Below the pieces are notes generated by a model. That model saw only the letters and a program-made list of their open reading frames with translations. It was not told the origin of the DNA and ran no database searches. Source: Piliocolobus tephrosceles (Eukaryota; Chordata; Mammalia; Primates; Cercopithecidae). Taken from it: a stretch of DNA of 64,000 nt. Both the position numbers and the translations under genes were made by a program. The number at the start of each line of letters is the position of its first letter. The stretch's first letter is position 1. Of the stretch, positions 21,606-31,017 are shown one piece after another. The stretch is taken from assembly GCF_002776525.5 (NCBI RefSeq), contig NC_045443.1, positions 39,766,899-39,830,898 of the forward strand, given 5' to 3'.

Positions 21606-23849
21606 GCCTGCAGGACAATTTTTAGAGAGTCAAATACAAGGCCCTATTCATGTAGAAACAGAATTGCTTTCCAGTGAAAAGGTAATAAGTCTCAGCAGTC
21701 CTCTGAAATCCAGATGGCAAGGCCTACCTCCTCCATCCTGAGAATGTCAGCAATGGTAACAACTGGGTGTTTGGCCAAGGGACTGGCCTATCTTTACTTG
21801 AATCTTGAACAGACAATACCTCAACAGGTTCACAGGGAGCTAATATTGTTATCTGCTGTTGGTGTGAGACAACATCTCTTTAATAAATGAGTCAATTGCT
21901 AAACAATAGTGAACTCAGTCACCTCTGTGGCGAGTATATTCTTCTATCTTTTACTGCTAAAGCTATGGGAATCAAGAATGCAGGGCAGGTCCTTACTTGA
22001 AAGGAGGGAGACAGATAAGCCGCATTAGATAATGCCGCACAGACTAGATGGAGATAAGATGTTGCGGAGGCTGAACTTTCCAATTTGCTGGTGCTCTCAC
22101 CCTCATTTTTTATGGACAAGAATTTTCCCTGGATCCTCTCAATCTTGCTGTTGTTGACATTATATTCTGACACTTTATTGGGTGGACTCCATAAGCATTT
22201 GCTTACCAGGATTCAGTATAGAATACGTAGGAGAAAACAGCACAGCCTGACTCCTTTTGTAAAAGCAGAACTGATGTGAAGGATTTCCAAGTAGAGCAAG
22301 TTAAATAAAATGCCAGTTTATAGCTTCAATCCTGCCAGATGATCTGAGATAACTTACAAAATGTGCCCTTTTCATAAGAATGTTTACATGGAGGAATAGC
22401 TGCAATAAAGAATGAGCAACTATCTGAAAGAGAGATTAGACTTTGGGGTGTTACTTTCTGTGTTGTGTGGGTATCCCTCAGTGTGAAGTTAGGGACCTGT
22501 GAACCATTTAGGGACGGGTAGAGATTTAGTTAATATTGTCTTATATTGAAAGAGAAAAATAAATTCCCATGATAGGATCTTTACATTTGTTAGCATATTC
22601 AATGAAAAAGAAGGATTTTGTGATGGACTGAATTTTTAAATTAGCTTTCTGTTCCATTCTCTGAATACACTGAGGTTTAATTTGAAAAAAAGTATAGACT
22701 TGTAGGGGCAAAGTGGCTATAATCTTGTGGGTTTTCTGATGTGCAGACACTCTTTTGCTGGCCATCTGAAGGCCTGTACTGTTGTCAGTAACATGTCAGC
22801 ATTGTACATCGTCTGAGGAATGTGTTTGAAACTCAAGGGGAAAATATGGATCATCCACTGCTTGTATTATATTTCTTTCTTGCATGTCTGTCATTTTCAT
22901 TGGAACATTCAGTAAAATTAGGTCAGTTATGGTTTTAGTTAGCAATGCAGCTCTTGTGTTGTACACAAATCATATGATGTTTCTAATTATCCCTGCTTTT
23001 TAACATTGATCTGAAACCAAATCCTTAACTATGCATGGCTTAGAGGTGTTTCCCTTTTCCCCTCTCCTTTTTGTTTTGACTTCTTTCTGGAACTAAAATG
23101 AAACTTAATCTTGAAACAGCAAGATATAATAGTTTTGGCTTTATAGACAGCCTAAAAGTCCAGGGTTAAGAGGAAAAGAAATGAATAATTATTAGTTATC
23201 CAGTTGTAAGTGGAAATTTTTGAAGTAATTAATTGGGTGATCCATGACTCTTTTTCTAAAAGTTAGTGCTGTGCTTATCTTTGAACTTTAGAGCTACTCA
23301 GATGGAGCTTTGGAAATCTCAGTGGTCTGTCTCAGGCCAAGAACTCTAGATTATCTCCCTCTTGAGCTGTGTTCGGTTTCCAAGAGGAGGGAAGCAATTG
23401 GAAAGGATTTCCTAAGGTCTCAAAATGTGAGCCTCTATGTTGGCAGAGGGATGAAAGCCTGGGACATGCAACATTATGTGTAAGGAGAAATTGGGCGTTT
23501 AAAAAAAACGAAGTGACAAAGGGAATGGCATCACAAAGGGACATTTTAAAAAGCATTTCTCTATTAGCCTTTAAAAGCAGGATGGATTCCCCTCAGTCTA
23601 GTTTATCAGATGCTACATCAACCTAACTGTACAGAGTGACTCAAGACAGGAACTGAAGACTTCCAAATGCTTTCAAATCTGCCGCTCTGTGAAAAGACAG
23701 GAAAACCTTCAGTGTCACTTTGGTGGCCCTTTGGGACTGGTTGTTGGTAGTGTTCTCGTTAAGGGTATTGTGCATGGAAGATTCTTGGAAGTGGAGAGAA
23801 GCTGCATCAGAGGAAAAGAGACAATTTCATTTATGATCCATCTGCTTTA
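21606..23849. other. 2.2 kb without a recognised repeat or gene
   Basis: Nothing recognised. Minor open frames (21919-22173 -, 22085-22279 +, 22541-22765 -, 23369-23626 + with 23332-23556 -) overlap on opposite strands and show no family features. Confidence 0.35.
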
Positions 23850-24027
23850 TCCCTTCTTCTTCACTAACATTTATTTAATATTTAGTAGATGCTGAGTGCT
23901 ATGACAAGCTGTAGCAATTAGCGAAGAAAAAAGAGTAGGAGATAGTTCTTGCCCTCAAGGAGCCCCCACTCTGGTGAAGGAGGTATACATGTGAAAACAT
24001 TACGATGATAAGGTCTGACACAGATAC
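23850..24027 (-). mobile_element. L2 LINE segment 1, antisense
   Basis: 'catttatttaatatttagta', 'gttcttgccctcaaggagcc' and 'ccactctggtgaaggagg' are the reversed L2 3' UTR. This is the first piece of a long L2 copy that continues past later insertions to about 27060. Confidence 0.7.
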
Positions 24028-24472
24028 TGTGCTCGGCTGAACTGTGTCCCAAACAAAGACATGTCCAAGCCATAACCCCAAGTACCCATAAATATAAACC
24101 TATTTAGAAATAGGATATTTGTAGATGTAATGAGGGGTCTCATGATGAGATCATCCTGGATTTAGAATAGGTCCTAAATCTTTATCCTTATATAAGAAAG
24201 GAAAGGAAAATTTGAGACACAGAGACACACAGAGAAGGTTATGTGATGATCGGGGGAAGAGACTGGAATTATGCAGCCCTAAGCCAAGAAATGCTAAGGT
24301 GGCCAGAGGTCACAAGAAGCTAGGAATTGGCAGGGAATATTCTCCCTCAGAGCCTCCAGGAGGAACCAACCCTACCACCCCCTTGATTTTGAACTCCTAG
24401 CCTCTGGAACTGTGAAAGTATTAATCTCTGTTGTTTTAATTTGCTACAGGAGCCCCAGGAAATTATTATATG
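24028..24472 (+). mobile_element. MLT1-type MaLR LTR, sense, inserted in L2
   Basis: Ordered matches to MLT1 LTRs: 'ctgaactgtgtcccaaac', 'gatgagatcatcctggattt', 'agacacagagacacacagag', 'gaagctaggaattggcaggg', 'ctctggaactgtgaaagtat', 'ctctgttgttttaatttgct'. Flanking pentamers 'gatac' and 'tatac' may be the decayed 5-bp duplication. The surrounding L2 resumes directly after it. It is solo and has no coding capacity. Confidence 0.82.
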
Positions 24473-24735
24473 TATACATAAAATACTATACCAGAAGGAG
24501 CAAGGAGCAACTGTGTCTAAGTTTCAGGGAAAGTGTCCCAGAGAAGGTGCTATTTAGGGTCTTGACAGAACAGCTTGCCAGTTGCACAAAGGTGTGAAGG
24601 ACAATACAGGCGGAAGGGACATAATGGGAAATTCAAAGTTAATAAGCAGATGTCTTCACGAAATGCTGTGTAGTTCAGTGTCACGGGAGTACAGGATGTG
24701 ATACGGAGAATAAGAGAAAATTAAAAATTGCAGTA
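24473..24735 (-). mobile_element. L2 LINE segment 2, antisense
   Basis: Continues the L2 copy after the MLT1: 'agtttcagggaaagtgtccc', 'gtgctatttagggtcttgac', 'cagttgcacaaaggtgtgaa', 'tagttcagtgtcacggg'. The order matches that of the copy at 38715-39660. Confidence 0.6.
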
Positions 24736-25387
24736 GGCTGGGTGTGATGGCTCATGCCTGTAATCCCAGCATTTTGGGAGGCCAAGGCAGGAGTATCATT
24801 TGAGTCCAGAAGTTCAAGACCAGCCTGGGCAACATGACGAAGCCCCATCTCTATGAAAACAAAAAACAAACAAACAAACAAACAAAAAACCACACACACA
24901 CATTAAAAATTAGCTGGTGTGGTCAGGCATGGTGGCTCTGCTTGTAATCCCAGAACTTTGGGAGGCTGAGGCAGGCAGATCATTTGAGGTCAGGAGTTTG
25001 AGACCAGTCTGGCCAACATGGTGAGACCCCATCTCTACTAAAAATATAAAAATTAGCTGGGCGTAGTGGCATGTACCTGTAATCCTAGCTACTCAAGAGG
25101 CTGAGGCAGAAGAATCGCTTGAACCCAGGAGACTAAGGCTGCAGTGAGCCGAGATTGTGCCACTGCACTCCAGCCTGGGCGACAGAGTGAGACTCTCTCA
25201 AAAAGAAAAAAATTAGCCAGCATGGAAGCGTATGCCTGTGGTCCCAGCTACTTGGGGAGGCTGAGGTGGGAGGATCACTCGAGCTCTGGAGGCAGAGGTT
25301 GCAGTGAGCTGAGATTGTGCCACTGACTGCACTCTAGCTGTGCTATAAAGCAAGACTGTGTCTCAAAAAAAAAAAAAAAAAAAAAAA
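24736..25387 (+). mobile_element. AluJ SINE, sense, split by a second Alu
   Basis: Left part is 24736-24920 ('ggctgggtgtgatggctcat', then an expanded (AAAC)n linker with a short CA run at 24839-24901). The right part resumes at about 25208 ('ttagccagcatggaagcg') and runs to an A tail at 25366-25387. The outer element has a flanking likeness 'aaaattgcagta' and 'aaaattcagta'. A younger Alu (24921-25207) sits in its right monomer start. Confidence 0.9.
24921..25207 (+). mobile_element. Alu SINE (AluS type) nested inside AluJ
   Basis: Begins 'tcaggcatggtggctctgct' and ends 'gcgacagagtgagactctct' plus a short A tail. The duplication 'aaaaattagctggtgtgg' (24903-24920) and 'aaaaattagccagcatgg' (about 25209-25226) comes from the outer Alu sequence, which shows that it entered the pre-existing Alu. 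Same orientation as its host. Confidence 0.9.
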
Positions 25388-25735
25388 TTCAGTAAAATTG
25401 TGAAGACATTGTATTGTATACTGAGGAGAATTGGACTTTTCTCTAGGCTATTTGTCCTTAACTTTTATTGCACAGTGCAGTGTGCCCAGGAGATATATTG
25501 CAAGTAATTTATTATGAATACTAAAATGCTGATGTTTTCTAAAACGATTAATTTTACTCTCAACTAGAGAACACTTGAAGTTATTTTGATGCATAAGTCT
25601 TCCTTCACTTTTATTGTAATGTGTTTCTTCAGTGGAAAAGGAAAAGGCGGGGTTATGGCAAACATTCAGTGAATTGTGTAGAACGTGATCCATTAGTGCA
25701 TATACATCTATTCTAAGCGTGGCAGAAACTGGTTG
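25388..25735. other. Unassigned, probably part of the split L2
   Basis: Lies between recognisable L2 segments. I cannot align it with confidence. Confidence 0.3.
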
Positions 25736-26428
25736 AGATTCACTGCTTTGGGCAATAGGGATACAGAGGAAACTTTGAAGTCAAACAGTGGGAAGAAGAT
25801 GATTTTGACTTTTCAGGATGATAACTTTGAAGGCAATGTTGAGAATGGACAAAAATTGAGATATGTTTGTCCCAGGGAGCTGTTACAGTACCTGTGACCT
25901 GAATCAGTGGCAGTTGTGATCTTAGTGACTTTGTGGATGGACAAGTGAGGAGGGCTCAAGAAATCTTTCTGAGACAGAAATGACTAGTTCATGTGATGAG
26001 AATCATTTCTTCAAAGCTTGGAAGATTAGATAGATGATGATGTCATTGACTGAATTAGGAAATAGGGAGAAAGAATAAGTTTGTGGGAGAAGATCATTAG
26101 TTTGAGTTTGGGCATATTTGGTTTGAATTGACTGTAGCATATCCAAGAAGAGGTGCTTGGGTTATTGTAGAAGATAGAGTACTGGGAATTATCACCCATT
26201 AGGGGGTTTGATTTCACTGTGGGAAACCACTCAGTTGAGGAAAGCTGTCTATGGCACAAACCTTAGAAGAGGGCCATGATTGAAGCTTTGCAGAAACAGG
26301 TCATTATAGGGCACAAAAGATAATGTGTCAGTGAAGTGTCCTGAGAAAGAATGACTGTTTATATACAGAAGGATAGGAGAGAAACAAAAAAAGAAGACTC
26401 TCTTGAAAACCAAGAGAGAGCAGATATA
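25736..26428 (-). mobile_element. L2 LINE segment 3, antisense
   Basis: 'ttgggcaatagggatacaga', 'gatcttagtgactttgtgga' and 'ggagaagatcattagtttga' fit antisense L2 ORF sequence, at low identity. Confidence 0.45.
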
Positions 26429-26882
26429 TTTGCCTTCCAGGGCTACCAACAAATCACCACAAACAGGTGGCTTAAAACAACAGAAATGCATTCTTCTACA
26501 GTTTTGGATGCTAGAAATCCTTAATCACAGTGCCAGCAAAGCCATATTCTCTCCAAAGGCTCTAGGGGAGAATTTTCCCTTGCCTCTTCAGCTTTTGGTG
26601 GCTTCTGGTATTCCTTGGCTTGTGGTTGAGCACCTCCAACCTCTGCCTCCATCTTTACATGAGCTGCTTCTCTTTGTCTTTGTCTCAAATCTCCCTCTTG
26701 TTTTCCTTATAAGGAAATCAGTCATTGGACTTAGAGCCCATCCTGAATGTAGGATGATTTCATGTTAAGATCCTTAATTGTATCTGCAAAGACACTATTT
26801 CCAAATGAGGTTATGTAAACAGGTGCTAGGGGTTAGGACTTGGATATGTCTTTTTGTGGGACACAATTCAAACCACTACTGT
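26429..26882 (-). mobile_element. MLT1-type MaLR LTR, antisense
   Basis: The + strand reads the reversed LTR: 'aaatcaccacaaacaggtgg', 'cttaaaacaacagaaatgca', 'ggctctaggggagaattttc', 'ctccaacctctgcctccatc', 'cattggacttagagcccatc', 'tgcaaagacactatttccaa', 'gggacacaattcaaaccact'. About 454 bp, close to full length. A 121-codon frame at 26403-26768 (+) runs through it and is not a gene. Confidence 0.88.
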
Positions 26883-27060
26883 AGGTCATAGCAAATGTCA
26901 GGGAAACAACTGGATATACAATTGGGTTAGACAATCAGTAAGGAGATTATTGATGCCTTGAATCAGAAAAGTTTCAGGTAATAATGTGCTAGAAGTCAAA
27001 CTAAGAGGTCAAACAACCAATGGGAAAATTATTACTCCTTCAAGATATTTACTCAGCTCA
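26883..27060 (-). mobile_element. L2 LINE segment 4, antisense
   Basis: 'aactggatatacaattgggt' and 'gtaaggagattattgatgcc' resemble antisense L2 continuing beyond the MLT1. Confidence 0.4.
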
Positions 27061-27164
27061 TGTCTTGAGAGACCTGAAGGCATTGATATGGTCTAGTGTT
27101 TCTCTAGAAGGAGGTAACATAAAGAATTCAACAGGTGTGATAAACCAGTTCACAAGTGACTTAG

Positions 27165-27260
27165 CAGAGAACCAGAAATGTTAAGTAACTTGCGCAAGGT
27201 CATATAATTGCAGTTCAGCCTAGAACACAAGATTTCCATCTTCCAGAGCCCTGCTCCAAT
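27165..27260 (-). mobile_element. MIR fragment, antisense
   Basis: 'gttaagtaacttgcgcaagg' and 'catataattgcagttcagcc' are the reversed MIR core. Confidence 0.65.
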
Positions 27261-27837
27261 TTATGTATGTATGTATACATGTATCTAATTTGAAAAAATA
27301 CTAAAAAGTATAAAGTAAAAATTATTCATGATCCCATCACTTTAGAAAATAACCTGACACAGGCCTACATAGGTTAGTGGTTAGAATTTTGCATTAGGAC
27401 TGAAGAGACAAGGGAAATAGGGTGACCATGCATCCCTGTTTTCCTGGACCTAAGAGGTTTTCTGAGACATGAGACTTTAGTACTAAAATTGAGAAAGCCC
27501 TGGACAAACTGGTTACTGTAATTAAGGGAGGGAGTTATTACTGGGAGCCAGTGAGAGCTGTGGCCTTGTAATAGGTGTGACAGGACAGAAGCAGAATGTA
27601 GCTGCTGATAAACCAAGGCTGGGCAGAAAAAGAACTGGGGGTGGAGAGGTGAGGAGAAACGGACAGTATGGATTTGGGGAATAAATAGCCCCTCCTTTCT
27701 CTTCTCCCACCTCAAGCCTGCTGGCTTAACCAGAGGGAAAAGGATCCCAGGTTTGCAGTCCACTGAGGCCATTCTCCAGGGCACACAGCAAGACAGAGAC
27801 GGCCTGAGAATGGATCTGGAAGACCAAGCAACCAATA
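27261..27837. other. Mostly unassigned
   Basis: A (TATG)n patch lies at 27265-27285. The sequence 'agggtgaccatgcatccctg' at 27419 resembles the end of an old dispersed repeat that I cannot name. A 158-codon minus-strand frame (27374-27850) has no family features. Confidence 0.35.
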
Positions 27838-28000
27838 ACCACTGAGGCATCTACCATGTGCTAGACACTGTGCTGGTGCTTTACCTGTTTTCTCTTTTAC
27901 TCCTCAAATCCACTTTGAGAGGTCGAGATCATTAATCCCAGTACTTACTGATGAGAAGGCCTGGGCTCAGAGAAGTCCAGTCACTTTGTCTGTGTGTCTA
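27838..28000 (-). mobile_element. MIR SINE, antisense
   Basis: 'accatgtgctagacactgtg', 'actcctcaaatccactttga', 'cttactgatgagaaggcctg', 'gctcagagaagtccagtcac'. Confidence 0.68.
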
Positions 28001-28009
28001 TTGTAACTC

Positions 28010-28115
28010 TCAAACCTTACTGTCTGTTTTGTGCATTCACACTTCTCCAGATGTGGAGAATAGAGAAGTAAAGGACTCAGTGTTTGCCCTCAAGGAGTTA
28101 CAAGTCTAGAGAGCA
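28010..28115 (-). mobile_element. L2 3' fragment, antisense
   Basis: 'gactcagtgtttgccctcaa', 'ggagttacaagtctagagag' is the reversed L2 3' UTR. Confidence 0.6.
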
Positions 28116-28131
28116 CCCACCTCCTGTCATT

Positions 28132-28173
28132 AATTTATTCAGCTCCTTTATTCAGCTGAATTTATTCAGCTCC
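28132..28173. repeat. Three-unit short tandem duplication
   Basis: Units 'aatttattcagctcc' (28132-28146), 'tttattcagctg' (28147-28158) and 'aatttattcagctcc' (28159-28173). It falls between two antisense L2 pieces. Confidence 0.85.
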
Positions 28174-28179
28174 TTCAAA

Positions 28180-28440
28180 AGAGTATTTTTTCAGAATCTG
28201 TTCTGTGCCAGAAATTCTTCTAAGAGCTGGGCATGAATTAATGAACAAAACAGACAAAAATCCTTTTATTCATAGAGCATACATTCTAGTGGGTAGAATG
28301 GGAACTATATATATATATATATATATATAAGTATTAGTGTTCTCCTGGGTGATAAGTGTAATGGAGAAAATTAACAAAAGGTATAGGTGCTAAGTGAGCC
28401 AGGTGATGGTTTAGCAGGGCCTCCTACACTTCCAGAAAAT
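28180..28440 (-). mobile_element. L2 fragment, antisense, with internal (TA)n
   Basis: 'ctgttctgtgccagaaattc', 'atgaacaaaacagacaaaaa', 'catagagcatacattctagt', then 'gggtgataagtgtaatggag'. A (TA)n run of about 12 units at 28305-28329 grew inside the element. Confidence 0.75.
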
Positions 28441-28484
28441 GCTCCTTCTATTTCCAGGTAGTGTCTTATCATGGCTAGAATTTT

Positions 28485-28665
28485 TGAGCTAGAAAGCCCT
28501 GTGCCAGGCATGGTTCTAAATTCTATGCACATATTATCTCATTTATTCCTCCTATGATGTAGATTGCTTAAGATTTTATTACAAACAAAGAAACTGAGGC
28601 TTAAAAACTAAATAACTTTCTTCAAAACATGCAGTGTGTTTGTGTGAAACCATGTAGTCTAATTC
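28485..28665 (-). mobile_element. MIR SINE, antisense
   Basis: 'ccctgtgccaggcatggttc', 'tatctcatttattcctccta' and 'gaaactgaggcttaaaaac' follow the reversed MIR order. Confidence 0.75.
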
Positions 28666-29384
28666 TGGGAACTGTTCTCTCTGTTTCCCATTTTCTACAA
28701 TTGTTATTTCTGATCTTGGCCATTCACCCCAACTTCCTACCCCTCAAGGTGCCTCCTTATTTATTTATTTATTTTTTGCATACATGAAGTTCTATACCAC
28801 AGAGACCACCAGGCAGAGGGACTCTCAGCAAACAACTTCACCCTCTATCTTCCCTATCATCAAAATTCTTCTTCCAATTACAATTAATCTCTTTCACCTG
28901 GGCCCTGGGCCACATATCTTTTCAGTTCAGCAGGGATCTCCCTCTGAAAATTACCCTTTTATGGAAGGTTAAAGGAAAAAGGTGATTATCCTATGGAGAT
29001 GCTATTGAGATCTACCTACCTGCTTAGCAGGTGCCTATATATGGCACTCTAAAATGGGGCAAATTTGAGTTCTCTGAGGGTTCAGTGGGGAGACCTGCAT
29101 ACTGAGATTTTCTCTCATATGTGCAACACACTCTCTGGCTGACCTCGTGGGCTCTCATTTGGTAATTGCTTGAGGAAGTCACCCTTGAATTAACATCTCC
29201 CCCTTTGCAGCCAAATGTCTAAAATAAACACCCCCAAAAACCTTTCTATTCTTGAAGTCTCCTCTTTTCACCATTAATTTCCCTTCAAGCTTTTTTTTGC
29301 CTGATTTCCCTTACACCCTTACTGAAACTACTCTTGCATAGGTCACCAAGAATCTTCTTGTTGAAAGAGGTTTAGCTAATCTCA
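28666..29384. other. No recognised feature
   Basis: Short (TTTA)n patch at 28757-28775; otherwise unassigned. Confidence 0.3.
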
Positions 29385-29408
29385 GGTTACGTTTTACAAA
29401 ACGTAACC
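29385..29408. repeat. 24-bp near-perfect palindrome
   Basis: Arms 'ggttacgtttt' and 'aaaacgtaacc' are exact inverse copies of 11 bp around a 2-bp centre 'ac'. Beyond the arms, 'aaagaggttt' (29364-29373) and 'gaaccttta' (29413-29421) also tend to pair. It may be the relic of a small inverted-repeat transposon or a palindromic protein site. No family is recognised. Confidence 0.85.
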
Positions 29409-29599
29409 CAAATGAACCTTTAATTGTTAGAAAACGTGTAGTGTAAGGGTGTCTAGGACTAAGTAGGGATATTAGGGATATATTTAGGCTTGAATAGAGA
29501 CCACTCTGCTCATGTTACAGAAGTAAAATTTTCCTCATAATCGTTAACTTCCAAATGTGGAGATTTCCTGCAAAAGTTGTCTTCATCTGAGCGTACAAC
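29409..29599. other. No recognised feature
   Basis: Unassigned. Confidence 0.3.
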
Positions 29600-30120
29600 C
29601 CAATTTGCTTCCATGTGGCATGCCTGTTTTTGAGGAAATTATTTATCACCTACTCTGCATAATGGGTTGAGGCAAGATGCAAAAGCTCTTCTGAACATAG
29701 AACTGTGGGGATAGTTGTTTGCATGGACGTAGAGCTCATTAATCCATTAAGGGCTTCTGTGTTTTTCATGTCACCTGCAACCCCGAAGAAGATAGTGTTT
29801 CCTGGCTGGCCTATGCTCATCAGCATCTGCAACGTGAATTCAATGTTTTCAATGACGATGGTAACTAAGTTCCTTGGCAAAGATGTCAGGGCCCCAACCA
29901 GGAGCACAGGTGGGAGGCAGCTGGGGAAAATGAAGCTTATGGCATCGGACTGTATGGTGTCCCTTATACTGGCAATGTACCTAGTGATATACCCCTAAAC
30001 CTTGCCAAATGTGTCTCAGAAAAGATATCCAGGATTTTTGTCATCCTAAAACAAAGTTACTGCTCTGTATTTGTGAAGCATACCTCTCAGCTCTCCCAGT
30101 GAGCACGCCACCCAACCATT
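29600..30120. other. Unassigned segment with long open frames on both strands
   Basis: A + strand frame of 97 codons (29705-29998) and a - strand frame of at least 85 codons (29650-29907, readable upstream to about 29970) overlap. On the + strand a different frame stays open from about 29885 to 30096. Codon-like composition and unusual absence of stops suggest a frameshifted retrocopy of some gene, but I do not recognise the protein on either strand. The AluYRa-type element begins 50 bp downstream. No poly-A tail or target duplication is evident. Confidence 0.3.
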
Positions 30121-30155
30121 GAGAAAATGGTTTCCAGTGCGATAATTTTGGAGAT

Positions 30156-30480
30156 TGATTGGTTCTTTTTTTTTTTTTTTTTTTTTTTGAGACGGAGTCT
30201 GGCTCTGTCGCCCAGGCTGGAGTGCGGTGGCTGGATCTCAGCTCACTGCAAGCTCCATCTCCCAGGTTTATGCCATTCTCCTGCCTTCGCCTCCCAAGTA
30301 GCTGGGACTACAGGCGCCCGCCTCTTCCCGGCTAGTTTTTTGTATTCTTTAGTAGAGACGGGGTTTCACCGTATTAGCCAGGATGGTCTCGATCTCCTGA
30401 CCTTGTGATCCGCCCGTCTCAGCCTCCCAAAGTGCTGGGATTACAGGCTTGAGCCACCGCGCCCGGCCTGATTGGTTCTT
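30156..30480 (-). mobile_element. AluYRa-type SINE, antisense (Old World monkey lineage)
   Basis: Body 30168-30468 with a pure T-run of about 22 (30167-30188) and a target duplication 'tgattggttctt' at 30156-30167 and 30469-30480. In sense orientation it has GGCTCAAGCC near the start, ACTAGCC before the second monomer, GATCCAGCCACC and GAGCCAGACTCC near the end. From memory these are features of cercopithecoid-specific AluYRa and not of human AluY. The intact duplication and few other changes indicate a recent insertion. Confidence 0.88.
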
Positions 30481-31005
30481 ATTATATTAATAGTTATCTG
30501 AGATGACCAATGTCTTTGTGATACATTTTTTAACATTCTAAAATTTTGTGGATTGTGAAGACATGGTTCTAAGAATAAAAAAAAAGCTTCAAACCTGACA
30601 TCTTTTTTATCTTTCTGACTTCATGTGAACAATGTCCCATAATCTGTTCCCAGCTTTCTAATTTTAAAAGCTCAGTTGCCCAACCCATGTTTTCCATGTT
30701 TATTAGGTTTTCAGAGCATCACTCTCGTGATAGATAAAGTGAGTGCCTCTGATTTACTGTAAATGGGAAGAAACATTTTTAGTTTCTCTTTTCTAGGCAG
30801 ACCACTTTTTTCTGATTAACAAATGCTTCGTTACAGCAGATCATAAATACAGGGCCTAAATTTCTTCTTTTAAATTATTTGATCACTCCAGGTACTCAGA
30901 TTTGTCTTGGGCACTTTCAGATCTACAAATTTGCAGCTGCAAATTTATCGATAATTTCTAGAATTACTTTAACATATTTTTCTCCTCCTTTGTATACAAA
31001 TAATT
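30481..31005. other. No recognised feature
   Basis: Unassigned AT-rich flank of the L1 insertion. Confidence 0.35.
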
Positions 31006-31017
31006 TTCATCCCTGGG

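Noticed and set aside
26403..26768. 121-codon plus-strand frame with a hydrophobic segment
   Set aside because: It is antisense MLT1 LTR sequence; the hydrophobic run is a translation of T-rich repeat sequence.
27374..27850. 158-codon minus-strand frame
   Set aside because: No family motif, no exon context, and an overlapping frame of similar quality exists in another phase; consistent with chance in a GC-moderate stretch.
29885..29970. Minus-strand reading with a faint likeness to a membrane-transporter segment
   Set aside because: Likeness covers only about 20 residues and does not extend on either side; I could not support a family.
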